The notes below the pieces were generated by a model, which saw nothing but the letters and a program-made list of their open reading frames with translations, did not search any database and was not told where the DNA came from. A program made the position numbers and the translations under genes. A stretch of 64,000 nucleotides of DNA, from positions 47,729,392 through 47,793,391 of the forward strand of contig CM033732.1 in the NCBI GenBank assembly GCA_019671005.1, written 5' to 3'. Source of the DNA: Hibiscus mutabilis. Lineage: Eukaryota > Streptophyta > Magnoliopsida > Malvales > Malvaceae. Numbering within the stretch: the stretch's first letter is position 1; every line of letters starts with the position of its first letter. Shown in pieces: positions 1-12,236 of this stretch.

Positions 1-2573
1 CACAATAAACGTTAGAAAAATAACAGGACAGCCTGTCTACATAATTGTGAAAAGAACGTGTTAAAAGCCTCAGTAGCTAAAATTGATACCCAATGTTATG
101 AAGTAAAAATAACATACTAAAAAAAGAATCATTATGTCATACACATGGTAATTTCCAAGAGAAGCATAAAATTTTAAATTCCCAAACTAGGCCTAATATA
201 CGATAGAGGTTACATGCAATGGAACACTTCGAAAAGGATGACATAAATCTACATTGCTCATGTGACATACTTTAAAACTATGCAAGTTGGTAATTGCTTT
301 TAACTTTATGATAGGAACTCAAATAGGAAGCATGCACGAAAATATTAATTAAGCTAATAAGTGAATACTGAATAGCAAGGGCGAGGAAGCAATAAGTTTA
401 AGATGATGACAGAATACCTTTTCGAAGAATAGTTTCAACCTGAAACCAGCATCAATAGTGTTGGTAAAAATCAAAATTTTCTTCAAAACCAACTCTAACT
501 TTATGAGAGCAAGAACATAAAGTAGCTTATCACTCGTGTTGCATGAAATCTGAAAAAACATAAGGTAAAGGGGTAAAAGATCCGGATGTTTATTACTTAA
601 AACTACAAATAAGTTTTGCAATCCATCAAGGATCACCGGAGACTAATTTAGGCAAAAATTGTTCTAAAATTAGATCAAAATAAACCAACTACATGCAATA
701 GCCTTGAAAATTTCCTAATATAGGTTATAGGTTCTTACCCAAAACTGCTGAACATTTTTAGAGATAACCTCATCCTTAACATCTTCTGCTTCTGACAAAG
801 TCAAAACGAATGGATTATGCAAAATCAGCTTTTTAAGTTGATCAACATCAGGGCTGCCAAATATCAGATGCCAAAATAGATTGATCAGCAGGGATTGGTA
901 GTCATAAAGGCAAAAAATATGAATAACAAATTTAAAATGCATGTTTGCATCTTATACATGCAATGACCATGACAATCATCTATAACATATTTTAAATAGT
1001 AAGATACATGGATGCACTACCCATCTATCTTACACGTGTTCATATATGAATATATACCAAGTGGTTTTGGTCCAATGATGGGAAGAAGAGGAAAAGGGGA
1101 TGGAAAGAAAAAAAGATTTTTTTGTGATTATAGTATTATATATTTATTACTATAAATTTCTGTGTATTTAGATATTTTCATGTATTTATATCATTTTTTC
1201 CATGCAATTTACAATTACAATACATACAAAGCTTATAACAAACCTTGACGTAGCAGACATAAGAAGGCATTGACAACGTCTAGGAATGGCAGGAGTAAGA
1301 GCTTTAAGATCATCTCCAAAGCCAAATTGCAATAAAAGATCTGCCTGTAAACAAATATCTATCAATGAGCTCCTTTGAAAATACTGATGGATAATGTTTC
1401 ATTAGTAAAAAAAATGTACAAAGATTGCACATGCAATATTGGTTGCAGATTTACTTGATATATGCTAAGTTAGAAAGGAGTAGCATTTAAGGTATGCATT
1501 CCCGTTCCAGATAACAGTATAACACGTTTGAAGAGCAGCTTTTAAATCATACTAGTAGATACTTGCTCCATTCATAAAATCACCCATGAATAACTTTAGA
1601 AAGTTGCACTAAATTTAACTCAAAATCCCTACCTCATCAAGGACAAGAATTTCTAGTGATTCACTGATAGAAGCCGGCTGAAGTAATCCAGCAGACAAGC
1701 AATCCCTTATGCACTTTGGCGTAGTTACCAAAAGATCTGGAGGCCCTGCCAATGCAGCTCGCTGCAAATTTAACAATACAAGAAAAAAAGTCAGCTAAGG
1801 TGGTTCGATGCCTAAAGCATTGCAAGAATGATACATAAATAATCAAACCAACCAAATCAGAAGCTGGCATTCCACTGGTCAATTGCACAATTTTCAATTG
1901 AACCCTACATAGTTCAACCAAGGAAATGGCCTCTTTATAAACCTGGAAACCAATTATACAAGCGAACACCAAAAGGTTAGTAATAAAAAATATAATGCCC
2001 AAACTACTGGCTATTAGCTATTCACGAATATTAAATTTTTCTTTATATCAAGTTCATTTCAACAACCGAAACGAGTCTAAAAAATATAGCATGCCTGTTG
2101 ACATAATTCACGCGAGGGAACGAGAATGAACCCGCCTGGAGCAAGCCGGGACTTCGAACCGGAATCCGACGGAAACAGCTTCTGAAGCAACGGAAGCAGA
2201 TATGCGAAGGTTTTGCCGGTGCCTGTTCTAGCTTGAGCTACCACATCTTTTCCTTGCTGATAACACACGTGTTCGACATTCCGAAAGTAATTAAACATCA
2301 AACAAGGGGAAATAGCCATAACTAAGAAAAGAATTAAACATGAATTTTCAAGCTTACGAGAATGAGAGGGATTGCGACCCGTTGAATTGGAAAAGGCTTG
2401 TCAACGCCTTTCTTCAGAAGAGCTCGGATTAATCGATGGTCCAGACCTAATTCTTCGAAACTTTTCTCCTCCTCTTCTTTGTCTTCCTCTTCATTGCATT
2501 CTACTAGCTTCTTTTCTTCTTCTGAGGTAGGCTTGGGGTCTTGTGGATGCTTCTGTTTGTTCTTTTTAGCCAT
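1..2573 (-). CDS. RH16: DEAD-box ATP-dependent RNA helicase, RH16/DDX56 type (5' part, runs off the window)
   Basis: Predicted nucleolar RNA helicase related to yeast Dbp9 and human DDX56, a family that acts in large ribosomal subunit assembly. Exons on the minus strand: 2573-2358, 2256-2095, 1942-1853, 1761-1633, 1344-1244, 853-739 and 549-418, all joining in frame to give 315 codons; the rest lies beyond position 1. The start is the ATG opening a Lys/Glu-rich leader. Visible motifs are a Q-motif ending PFPIQ, motif I ARTGTGKT (residues 81-88), Ia PSRELCQQ, Ib TPKC, DEAD at 198-201 split by the exon 4/5 junction between DE and AD, and SAT at 229-231. RH16 proteins are roughly 600 residues, so about half is here. 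Intron 2 has a GC donor. The missing C-terminal helicase domain cannot be judged. Family assignment is firm; the symbol rests on overall resemblance. Confidence 0.9.
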
Positions 2574-3872
2574 TTTTTCGATGGAGAGTTTTAGGTTTGG
2601 AGTCTTTTACCTTGACTGGCAGCTTTGGTCTTGAAATCGGCGGCGGCGGCGAGCAGTAGCAACGGCAGCAAACGCTAAAGAGATGAGTGAAACTTAAAGT
2701 CTGAGTAAAGCCAACAGCGGCAAAGATTTTGATGTCTTTAGGTTTACTTCATTATTACTTTTCAGGTTTTTTTTATATAAATAAATAAAATTGGTTCTTT
2801 ATTTTGGGTTTAAATGGATCAAAACAAAATCTAATTGGGCTAAACAAATGGGCCACCAAAAATTAGTTGAATCTCTCGAGATGGGAGATATTTAAACGAT
2901 CAATTCGATTAATAATCGAACGAAAAACATTTAAAGTTTAATTATAATGAATTTAACAGTTAATAAAATTGAATTGAAGTTTTTAATCAAACCAAATAAA
3001 ATTCGATTAATTCAATCGGTTTTCGAATTAATTGAAATGCGTACATGTCTTATTTTCAAACTCTTGCTTCAAATGATCTCAATTTTGTGTATTCTTTCTT
3101 TCTTGGTCCATGAAATACCCGAACACAAAAAACACTTTATAGACTAATTTAGTTGGAATTTTTTTTACTCTTGAAATGGTATTAAATTTTATTGAAATAA
3201 AAGAAAGCATTACTATAACAATTGAACCACTCAAAGAGAGGAATTTGGGGACTATGTCCTCCAAAATCCAAATAAAGAATAAAATAAAATAAAACAAAGT
3301 CGCAATGACAGTCATTTGAATTTGACGTCCATCATCTATAGTAATCTAATAACCGTCAATAGTATTTCTTTGTCTCTATCCAACTAGACGCTTTTGAGAT
3401 GATGAAGGAGTGGCGAGCGAACCAAAGCAAACTTCATATTGCTTCGCAAATATATATATATGAATACATCAACAAACAACCATAAAAAGGGATCTAACTT
3501 TTGAAAGACCACCGACAATCGCAAATCAGATACGAACGGCGTGAAAAAATCTACACGATCGTAGATCTACCACCGAGCTAGGCGAACAACGTGCCATAAG
3601 GCAGAGGAAACGTGTTACAAGAGCATTGTGAAAGCGTACCACAAAGGCAGACGGATATGCTAAAATAAAAAAAATCAAAGAAAAGAGATTTTTATTAAAA
3701 GGTAGGATAAAATTGAAGGAAAATAACAAACTAAAGCAAGATATAAAAAGTATGGAGAATACGGAGCGTCAGCGGTCGACAACCAGCACAAGGTTGGTTC
3801 CGTCTCTGACATGGCTTTTAGTTGGAATCTTCGATTGATTACAACATTGAAAGTTAGGAAGTTATGCCGTGA

Positions 3873-4138
3873 GGCACCCTTAGGGTGCGGCTAAAGTGAG
3901 GCGGCCCACATAAATTATTACTCAGTTGGTAAGAATTTGTGTAACTACATAAATTCTTACCTAAGATAAAATCTCCACAAATTCTTACCTAATTGATAAG
4001 AATTTATGTAGTTACACAAATTCTTACTCAATTTGTAAGAATTTTCATTCTACCTAAATTATTAACTAGTCATACATAAATTCTTATTTTGGTAAGCATT
4101 TATATAAGATCACATTTTAGCTGCATGCTAAGGTGTCC
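3873..4138. mobile_element. Foldback MITE with a perfect 30-base inverted repeat inside
   Basis: The ends GGCACCCTTAGGGTGCGGCT and the reverse complement of the right end, GGACACCTTAGCATGCAGCT, match at about three quarters of positions. Inside, 3930-3959 and 3997-4026 are perfect 30-base inverted copies around a 37-base spacer, and more TAAGAATTT words follow at 4036-4044. CATTGAAAGTTAG at 3845-3857 resembles CATTAAAAGTTAG just right of the element, which may be a target duplication. No coding capacity; the superfamily is not clear. Confidence 0.6.
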
Positions 4139-4313
4139 CATTAAAAGTTAGAATTTTTTCATCTACAAAGAAAACACACCAAAAATATATCGTTCTCAAG
4201 TGTTACTTATTTTCTTTCTAATTCTCAACCATATTTTAAGAAATTAGTAAGATGTTGATGAGATAAAATTTTAAAATCAAATGATATGATGTGTCTTCAA
4301 AACAAACACAGTT

Positions 4314-4475
4314 GCCCTCTCGATTATTCAGGGCTTAGTCATGGCTAATCCGAACTGGCTCGCGTTGCACATTCAGTTTTAATGGGTGGGTATTTCGGCG
4401 GAGTTTTCTGCATTCAAGACCTACTTAAACGGTACTAATTTGCTTTATCACTTCGGACCAACCCTGTCTATAAAA
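4314..4475. repeat. Dispersed repeat, copy 1 (partner at 38001-38168)
   Basis: Shares a run of diverged blocks with 38001-38168 in the same order: TTGCCCTC, GTCATGNCTAATCCG, a TGGGTGGGTA or TGGTGGGTAA block, GCGNNNNTTTTCT, and CTTAANCGNTAC. Both copies sit in gene-free DNA. Probably fragments of an old transposable element of unknown class. Confidence 0.5.
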
Positions 4476-6395
4476 CAAACACATTTTTTTAATAATGACA
4501 TTTGAATTTTATTAAACGTCATGAAAGATATTATAACTCTAATACATCAAAAAGAGAGAAAAAAAAGACTACTCTACTAAAAAATTCATATAAATATACA
4601 AAAAAATATAGAAATTAGCATTCTATCAAAGCCCAGAAAAAACAAGAATATATAATAAACATACTTAGGATATGAGATAACGGGAGAAGATGTTAAGAAA
4701 AAACGAAGGTTGAAGTTTTGGTGTTTTTGTGAAGGACAATAGAACATACTAATGTTTAATTTTAGGGTTTGTTTTTTTTTAAACTTTGTTAGATAACTTC
4801 AGTTATTTTTTTCATTTGGATCAGAAATTAATTAATTCGATTTCGACTTTAACTAACCGATAACCTATTTTTTTTACAAATCTTTAATTGATTTTCGAAC
4901 CGAAATTATTTTAACCATCGATTACTTAATTGAATTAATTTAATTTGGCCGACTAGTTTAAAACCGAATAATGAACGCCTTACTTGAGATGTTATCATTA
5001 ACCTCTAAAGTTTAAAGTTGTACTAGAAATAAAACCTTGAATAAAACGCAAGCATTTTTAAGCAAGGCAAGAGATTCAAGTCCTAATATTATAAATAAAA
5101 AGTGAATTGAAAGGGTGGGTCATAGTAGATCGCTGCAGTACTCGATCAGAATTAGTCAATAAATAAATTTGTGTAGCTATCCGTGCATGATAGGCTTAAA
5201 CGCCAGAAAGATACCCAACCTATAGATTTTTTTTTTCAATTTGGTGCCTAACATTTTTTCCGGGTCAAACTGAGTCCTAAACTTTCATTATGTTACTCAG
5301 GTCAATTTTTTCGTCAACAGACGTTAAAAAATTCTATTATCCAATCATAACATGACACATGACAGTTTTTTCATTTTTTAATTTATGAATTACTTCAGCA
5401 AATTTAAACTTCTTTAAAAATCTCAAAGTTTTAACTTCTTTCAATCAAACCCTCAAATCACATCGCACTCGCCGTCTGACATCCCTCACATGTTGGTGGT
5501 TCATAATTCAGTGCCAAGCGTCATATACCTCACCGTTCGGCATCTCCCACCCTCTAGCCGTCAGTCACAACCCAATGGACCTCTTTTTTCGTCATTGTTG
5601 GGTGTTCGTAGACGGTGCGATTGACAATTCATTCATCGATTTTGGATGATGAGATGATGGAGTTTTTAGGCATGTGGTCTAATAAAAACAATGGTGGGCG
5701 GCGATGGTTGAATCAGTGATCGGAAATGATGAATTTAGGATTTAGAATTTTAGTTTGAGTTTGGATTTGGATTTGGTTTTTTAAAATAAATTAAATATTT
5801 TTGGGCATTTTAATAAAATAAAAGATTTTTCTGATTTTTTAAAAATAAAAGTTAAAGAAATTAACAGAAATGACCTTATTTTAATTGGATAACAGAAAAT
5901 TTTTATCTGTCATGACAAAAAAATTTAATTTGAATAACAGAATAAAATGCTAAGAGTAAATTTTGCCAGAAATAATCTTTAGACATTAAACTGAAAAAAT
6001 AGGTGAGCACCTTTCTAATGGTTAAGCCCGCATGATAAATGGTTAAGCCCGCATGATAATTTGATATATTATAACTCTAATAAACCCAAGGACCAGCACA
6101 ATAATTTGACCAAAAGGAAATGACGAACGGTGTCAAAAATTTAAGGATGCAGTTACTGTTCTATCCTATTTCTTACATTTTTCTTGTTTCTCTTTTAGTC
6201 CTCTGTTTTTCTGTGGCAAAGTTAAAAATATCCCACTTTCCCAGAAAATGCATGGAACCGCCATGTGAAAACGCGTAGGGTTTTCCAAAATCGAGATTTC
6301 AGAAAACCCAATGCACTAAGCTTTCAAATTCACAGAAAAAAGTTGCAATTCCTTCTCCCCAACCCCAAAGAATCCCCTGTTTGGTTTTGCCCATA

Positions 6396-8914
6396 ATGGC
6401 TTTCAATAGTTTCCCAAAGCTCTCAATTCTCGCTGTTGTTGTTTCCTTACTGTTATCCCACAACCTCTATGAAGTCTCCGCCGCTACTGGTGGTCGGATG
6501 GGCGGCTCTTCCTTCTCAGAAGAGAGCCCACCTTCTTCCAACCTGTATGATGATCATCATTATTATGATCACCATCATGATCATCATCGTTACCATCATC
6601 ATCATCATTCCCAGCCTGGTCTTTCGACGAACGCCGATCAGGAGACTAGTTCTACACCGGCGGCTGTTTCTTATTTGATAATAACCATTTTCGTCGGAGC
6701 GGCCTCGGCCATAGTCTACAGTAGTGCCGTGCAAAGTAGAATGAGTGTTCTACAAGTTCAGGTATTGCTCAACCTTTCTTCTTGCTTTGGTATAATTTAT
6801 GAACCAAATTAATCTCCAATTTACATATGAAATTTGATCCAATGTGATATGTGATATGTGGATTTTGATTTGATGTAATTGCCCGTTTGGAACTTTGATT
6901 TTGATTATATTGCATATATAAAACTTTGATTTTGATTAAATTGTTCAAAAGTATAGTCATCAGGTAAATTTAATTGTTTTTGTATGCAATAATTAAACTT
7001 AAAATGGTTCTATGTTGGTAACAGCGGCAGTGGCTTGTGAAAACTAAACTGAAATAAAGATTTCAAGTATAAGATTGCATAAATCGAAGTTAATGTATCA
7101 CATTGTTGTTCGAATTAGAGTTCGAAGAATTGAGAGTTATTCCTTGACATTATGTTATGAAGTTTCAACTTAAGTCTAAATTCTTAATGCTTGTGAAAAT
7201 TTCTTATAATGAGAAATCCTTTTACTATACCAGTGAAAAGATCTCGAAATGTGAACCGATACTGTCCGAATCGGTTGATTCCGATGTTAGTTTGTCGGTT
7301 CTGAAACAATGAAATCGTTTCTCATTAGTCATTAGTGTTTAGTCTTTGTTGCTTTCTTGATGCGATCAATTCCATTTTCTATTTGCTAGATGGTGCTTGA
7401 GAAAGTTCAAAAGGCAATAAGAGTGGGATTTGTTTATTTGTTAATTTGCTTTTGTACATGCAATGTTCATATATGAAGTACTTTGTTTTATCAAATTTTC
7501 TTTCCTCGTTTCTTCAGGTTGGCTTATCCGCAAAAGCTCGTTCGGTGCAAAAAGAACTCACTGAAATTGCCTCGACTACAGACACTTCTACTTCAAAGGG
7601 ATGGAACTTCATACTGCAAGGTTCTTTATTTCTTCCATGTTTTTCTCAAGCAGCAAAATAATCCTAATGGCATGATGGTATATACTCCATTAATTTGGTG
7701 TAAAACTGTAGAATGTGTATGTACTCGGCAAGGACTGAATCCGACACTCGTGCCTGACTCTTCATTTTTCTTGAAGTTCTAGTGTCCGACATATAAATAC
7801 GGGGATATGACTTCCAAGGATCCTCCAAATGCATGGAAAACCTTCGAAAAGTCTTAACCATGCCCGTATCCAACAATCACTTGAATTCTATTGGAATTAT
7901 TGAAGTTATCTTGCTAGCAATTTATATAACTTTTGTGGTTTTTATCTTTTTGTTTTTGGATTTAGAAACCATATCATCATTGCTTCACCATCCACATTGC
8001 TATCTTCATGGCTATTCATCTGTAAGTCCAGCTTCCATACACAATACTGTCTCATTGTTCATATCATGATGATTTGTTGCAGGCTCTGATCGAGCTTTTA
8101 AAAAAATTACCATTTCATTCTCATTTAATTTCTTTTTGAATTACTAGATTGTCCCAAAACTAAATGGAATTTTCTTTTCATCTGTAGTAGAAAAATGTCT
8201 AATCAATGGAACATTAAAACTAGGCATGAACTAGTTCATTGTGACTGATGATTTTCCTTACAGGTAACTCATCATTGGAGCATCGGAGGCGCTGAACAGC
8301 AATTTCAACAACTTTCCAAGGAAGAGCGCCTTAAATTTGACGTAGAGACACTGGTAAACGTCAACAACAATAAAATACAAAGAGTAGTTGTTTCAAATGG
8401 TGATGATACAAACAAGGACCGGATAGTGGTATGAATTCCGCAGTTACTTTCTGCTATTTCGTTCAGATATTTTTTTCTCAAACTTTTTATTTTTTTTTCC
8501 GTAACAAGTACATGGATATGGGATGTGATCTTAAAGTACCTTCCAAATACATGAAAATCTTACTATACCCGTATTCGACATAGATCTCATCAACCTTCAA
8601 ACATGTCTCGTTGACAGGTAACAGTTCTGGTGGCCGCTAAAGGTGTACAGAAGCTGCCTGCTATCAATAATACCGACAATGTGAAGGATGCCTTGCAATC
8701 TTTGGCGGATATCAGTTCTAGCAAAATCAAGGTAACGACTGTGAAAACTTCACATGGTATCCGAGCTTTATTCGATTCACCATTGATATCACTTGTAAGT
8801 GAACTTCTATTTTTCCTTTAGGGTGTAGAGGTGCTCTGGATTCCACAAGATGAGAATGATTCACTGTCAGTTGAGGAATTGCTTGAAAATTACCCGCAGT
8901 TGAAGAGAATATGA
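6396..8914 (+). CDS. DUF1517-family membrane protein with His-rich segment (FLAP1-like)
   Basis: Exons 6396-6761, 7518-7620, 7966-8021, 8264-8428, 8618-8731 and 8822-8914 join in frame into a 298-residue protein. The ATG at 6396 has an ATAATGGCT context and starts a hydrophobic leader (residues 1-29, likely signal or targeting peptide, ending VSA). An RMGGSSFS motif follows, then a His/Asp/Tyr-rich stretch (about 51-71), a transmembrane segment (about 87-111), and the DUF1517 core: LQVGLSAKARSVQKEL, TISSLLHHPHCYLHG, FQQLSKEERLKFDVETL and a C-terminal WIPQDE block. DUF1517 includes the chloroplast protein FLAP1, involved in acclimation to fluctuating light; this protein is shorter and its location is uncertain. 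Pieces around exon 3 are duplicated downstream in the F-box cluster. The family call is strong; the function is inferred. Confidence 0.85.
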
Positions 8915-8934
8915 TGGCTTTAACACTCTTTTTG

Positions 8935-9150
8935 TGAAAGATGTAATTCATCTGCAAGTCCAATTCGCATGCACAAAACTGTCTCATTATTCATATCATG
9001 ATGATAAATTTTTTGCCGGCTTCAATATTTGAGCTTCAAAAACTTTACTGTTTCATTGCCATTTAAGTACTTGTTTGAAGTTCAAAGTATTAAACATATT
9101 CTACTCTTTTATTTTCTTTTCATGTTCGACACATGAATATGAAAATATTA
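8935..9150 (+). repeat. Partial copy of DUF1517 intron 3 in the gene's own 3' flank
   Basis: Right after the stop codon, the sequence from CATCTGCAAGTCCAATTCGC through the CATATCATGATGAT block and a GCTTCAAAAACTTTACTG block repeats what follows exon 3 at 8017-8075, and occurs again at 11567-11655. It is read as the left edge of the segmental duplication that built the F-box cluster. It may also serve as the gene's 3' UTR. Confidence 0.55.
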
Positions 9151-9248
9151 TCTCAAACAAACTAGAGAAGATTTCTCGGTTCCTCCTGCATTGCAGTCTA
9201 AAGTGCAACTAGGCTGTCCACGTACGAAAAACCAGAATTCAGCCAAAG

Positions 9249-10325
9249 CTATGCGTAACCCTTGGGAATTTGCCCTATATTCACCTCCTTTAGACTCCCG
9301 TTCCTGTGATTATATATAAACAAACTACCCTCAGTTACGATCAAAGCTTCTCCGCTCCTCGTAAAATATAGCACGGATGGCACGCTTTGACAATCGAGTG
9401 TAAAACAGATTCGTTTCCACGACTCTAGGACGCCATAGATTCCCATCACCCAGAATTCATATAGTTCTTGTCCATCACGCCCAATGCAAAGATTTCCTCC
9501 CATTGCACAAAAACTACCCCAGAAAGCATGAGAAAGCGGTGTAGCGATACTAGAGAATTCTTGCTTCGTTAGGTCAAGAGCAGTGATGCTCAGAGTAGGT
9601 TCCGACCCGTAACGAGTAGTCCAATGGATAGCACCGTTCATGTGTATACCGTCGTCCACTACGATTTCGTGAGGAAAATCCCCAATGCAACTCCATGCAC
9701 AGTTTTTCAACGAGTAAACACCTACTGTACCAATCCCACGGTCGATTTTCACCACCTTGTAATCATCATGCAATGCATCGTATCCGAACCCACCGACTAA
9801 TGGATACAGAGAGTCAAAACAGGGATTATTTTTGGGATCATGGTCGGAAAAAATCGTCTTGGTTTCTCTGGTGGATGGATTGACCAAGGCTAAGGTTCTT
9901 GGAGGAGTAAAAGCGACGCACAACAAGCCATTGCATGAACCCAATACCCTCCTGTTCCCAAAAACTAGCCTGAACCCATCATCACCGATTGTCAATCCGA
10001 ACGATGATTCATCCGCCTTCGGCTTCACTTCGTGTCCGCTAACCAACGTTTCGTAATCCAACTCCAACCTACGAGGGGATTCTAACCAATCGCACACCAC
10101 ATATGTCAGTCTGTTGGTCTTAACAGACTGGTTTAGTTGCAATTTCACAAAATTGGAGCCGGACATAAGGTTGAACCACGCTTTCGACATGCACTTGAAT
10201 CGACATAGAGATTTAACCGGCAGTCTCGAAAGAATCTTCACGACAATATCTTTGGGGACCTGTTTCATAGGATTTGATTTCCTCCTATTTGCTGCTGCTA
10301 CTGGTTTTCTTCTTTTTAGACTCAT
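9249..10325 (-). CDS. F-box protein copy 1, C-terminus shortened by a nonsense codon
   Basis: A 358-residue intronless reading frame. An F-box lies near residues 22-65 (PKDIVVKILSRLPVKSLCRF, then KAWFNLMSGSNFVKLQL), followed by an F-box-associated domain with VLGSCNGLLCVA, LVNPSTRETKTI, GFGYDALHDDYKVVKI, VYSLKNCAWSCIGDFP and HMNGAIHW. F-box proteins of this plant class act as substrate receptors of SCF ubiquitin ligases; the substrate is unknown. The TAG at 9249-9251 replaces a Lys codon kept in the paralogous copy at 15848-17005. Reading through would continue in frame to the shared ending SVVAL or similar and a TAG at 9198, so about 17 residues are lost. A TATA box lies at 10384-10391. Of the copies, this one is closest to functional. 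Confidence 0.8.
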   Translation of the reverse strand: MSLKRRKPVAAANRRKSNPMKQVPKDIVVKILSRLPVKSLCRFKCMSKAWFNLMSGSNFVKLQLNQSVKTNRLTYVVCDWLESPRRLELDYETLVSGHEVKPKADESSFGLTIGDDGFRLVFGNRRVLGSCNGLLCVAFTPPRTLALVNPSTRETKTIFSDHDPKNNPCFDSLYPLVGGFGYDALHDDYKVVKIDRGIGTVGVYSLKNCAWSCIGDFPHEIVVDDGIHMNGAIHWTTRYGSEPTLSITALDLTKQEFSSIATPLSHAFWGSFCAMGGNLCIGRDGQELYEFWVMGIYGVLESWKRICFTLDCQSVPSVLYFTRSGEALIVTEGSLFIYNHRNGSLKEVNIGQIPKGYA

Positions 10326-10383
10326 ATTGCCTATGAGTATATGTCAAAGTCACAAGACATACCCTAAAATTCATATAAGTTCG

Positions 10384-10391
10384 TATTTATA
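10384..10391 (-). promoter_or_regulatory. TATA box of F-box copy 1
   Basis: Minus-strand TATAAATA about 60 bases upstream of the ATG at 10325. The same box at the same distance occurs before copy 2, and a mutated version before copy 3, which supports it as an inherited promoter element. Confidence 0.6.
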
Positions 10392-11655
10392 GGTAAGTAA
10401 ATCCTAATCCGACTTGAATTAAAATATTACTTTTTAAGTTTTTTACTTAATTAAAATTTAAATAACAAGAGAAGTTATAGGCTGATTAAAATTTATTTAA
10501 TTTTTGTTTTTTTATCTTTTATTTCGAATTAAGAAATACTATCATTATTTTTTTGTATAATCATCAGCATTTAATTTATCGACGAATTAATCGTATATTA
10601 TAAAAGCAACCATTGATTTTGCTATTTTCATCATTGCTTCATCATTTACCATTGGCGGAGTTAGTAAAGGAAACGAAGGTGTCAGTTGACATCCAAATTT
10701 TTTGAAAAAAAATATTTTTAGTAAATTTTATACAAAATTATTAAAAAATAAAATAAACACAATTCTAAAAGAATATTGACAGCACTTTTAAAAAAAAGCA
10801 TCGATTCCCTGAAAAGAAATTAACACTCATCATTTGCCTCCACTCATTTTAAATTTTAACGCTGTAATCTAAATTTTCCAACTTAATCTCTCCCATCTAC
10901 GTTGATATTTTCATTGGCTATTCTTTTTTTATTAGATTTTCATCGGCTATTCTTATGTAATTAAGTTGAGTTCAACTTGCATATACAATTTGTCTATGTT
11001 CGACGCATGATTATAGAGATATGATATCAAAGGAATCACCAAATTTAAAGTTCATCTTACAATTAAACTTATAATTAAAAAGGAAAAATTATAAGAACAA
11101 AATGGAAAATCAAGCTAAAAGTTGGCCACACCTGTTATTAGTAACAAACACATGATTTTGTGCTAAGGATGCGAACTTTTATACTAAGTAAAATTATATG
11201 AGAATTTGAAATATACATAGGGTGCGAAATTAGATCATCAATAGAAGATACGATAGAAATATTTAAATTATATAAGAATTTAAAGTTTTCAGGTTGTGCG
11301 ACCGCCCCCTCCAACACTCCTTCGCTCTATTCCTACCGTTGGGTCCACTTTAATCATGTCTTAATCATGCTTGTGTTAGATCGATACTCTTATGCAACCC
11401 ACATCCGAGTTTAAGTACCTTCGTTAAATTTTACAGGAATTATTGAAGTGAACTTGCTAATAATTTATCATTTTTTTGTGTGTTTTAGTCATCTTTTGCT
11501 TTGAATTAAGAAACAATGTCATCATTGCTTCACCATCCACATTGGTACCTTCATGGCTATTCGTCTGTAAGTCCAACTCGCATGCACAATACAGTCTCAT
11601 TATTCATATCATGATGATTAATTTGTTTCCGGCTTCAAAAACTTTACTGCTTCAT
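10392..11655 (+). repeat. F-box upstream region with duplicated DUF1517 exon-3 fragments
   Basis: Not coding. 11430-11655 copies the end of DUF1517 intron 2, exon 3 and the start of intron 3: the exon-3 words CATCATTGCTTCACCATCC and CTTCATGGCTATTC are followed by the donor-like GTAAGTCCAA and the CATATCATGATGAT block. A more decayed version is spread over 10540-11060. The copied exon has point changes and is not joined to other coding sequence. Confidence 0.65.
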
Positions 11656-11842
11656 TGTTTTTCCGAATGCTCTAACGCATATAGAGAAACTAAGCTCTTC
11701 ATTAGAGGTGTAAATGAGCCGAGTTGAGTCTGAGTAGTGCTGAGCTTGACTCGACTCATTAAGTACTCAAGTCGAGTCTGAGAAGTGCTAAGTTCTTCTT
11801 GGCTCGTTAAGAACTCGAGCATACAATTGAACCTGAGCATGG

Positions 11843-12090
11843 AAAAGTGGTTTAGGGAACCTCGAGAATTCTTACTTTGTTAGGCCAACTAGAATTTTCT
11901 TTTAACATAAGTCGATTTTATAACTCCATCACATGCTCGGTCGATTGTATTTTCTTTATATATAATAATTTTTTTGAATTTAATATACAAAGTGTTGAGC
12001 CAATTAAGTCAGGAAAAACCAACCTAGGGTTCTTGGAGCAGCAAGAATAATCGATTTTCGAATCATTATCGGAAATAGTCGTCTCCCAGT
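11843..12090 (-). pseudogene. Scrambled F-box gene relic
   Basis: 11846-11888 resembles 12577-12625 of copy 2 (the GGTGTAGGGA to CTTCGTTAGG stretch), and 12020-12095 resembles parts of 12900-12985 (the GGGTTCTTGGAG and ATCGGAAA words), in altered order and with many changes. Read as debris of another F-box copy. 11700-11840 just before it is rich in GAGTCGAG-type words and resembles the ends of the hAT-like element at 17338. Confidence 0.45.
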
Positions 12091-12236
12091 GACTCTAATT
12101 CAAAAAAACTTACAGACATCATAATAGAATTATGTATTTATTAAACAATATATATATGTGTGTATAAGGTTCAAAAAAATCGTATTTTATTCCTACTAAT
12201 TAAACAAACAAGAGAAGATTACCCTTCCCCTGCGGT

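Larger units (their letters stand above)
2574..6395. other. Intergenic region between helicase and DUF1517 gene
   Basis: No gene is supported here. The first 130 bases hold the helicase 5' leader, including a CGG triplet run near 2640. Two AT-rich blocks rich in CGATTAAT and AACCGA words (2840-3040 and 4800-4980) look like copies of one degenerate element. 3170-3740 resembles 44085-44400 and is probably an old retroelement tail. A foldback element lies at 3873-4138, a dispersed repeat at 4314-4475, and a probable large foldback at about 5212-6010 whose ends pair imperfectly. A 21-base unit is tandemly duplicated at 6017-6058. Confidence 0.6.

Noticed and set aside
2398..2634. Ser-rich plus-strand frame over the helicase start
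   Set aside because: Antisense of the Lys/Glu-rich N-terminus; no support as a gene.
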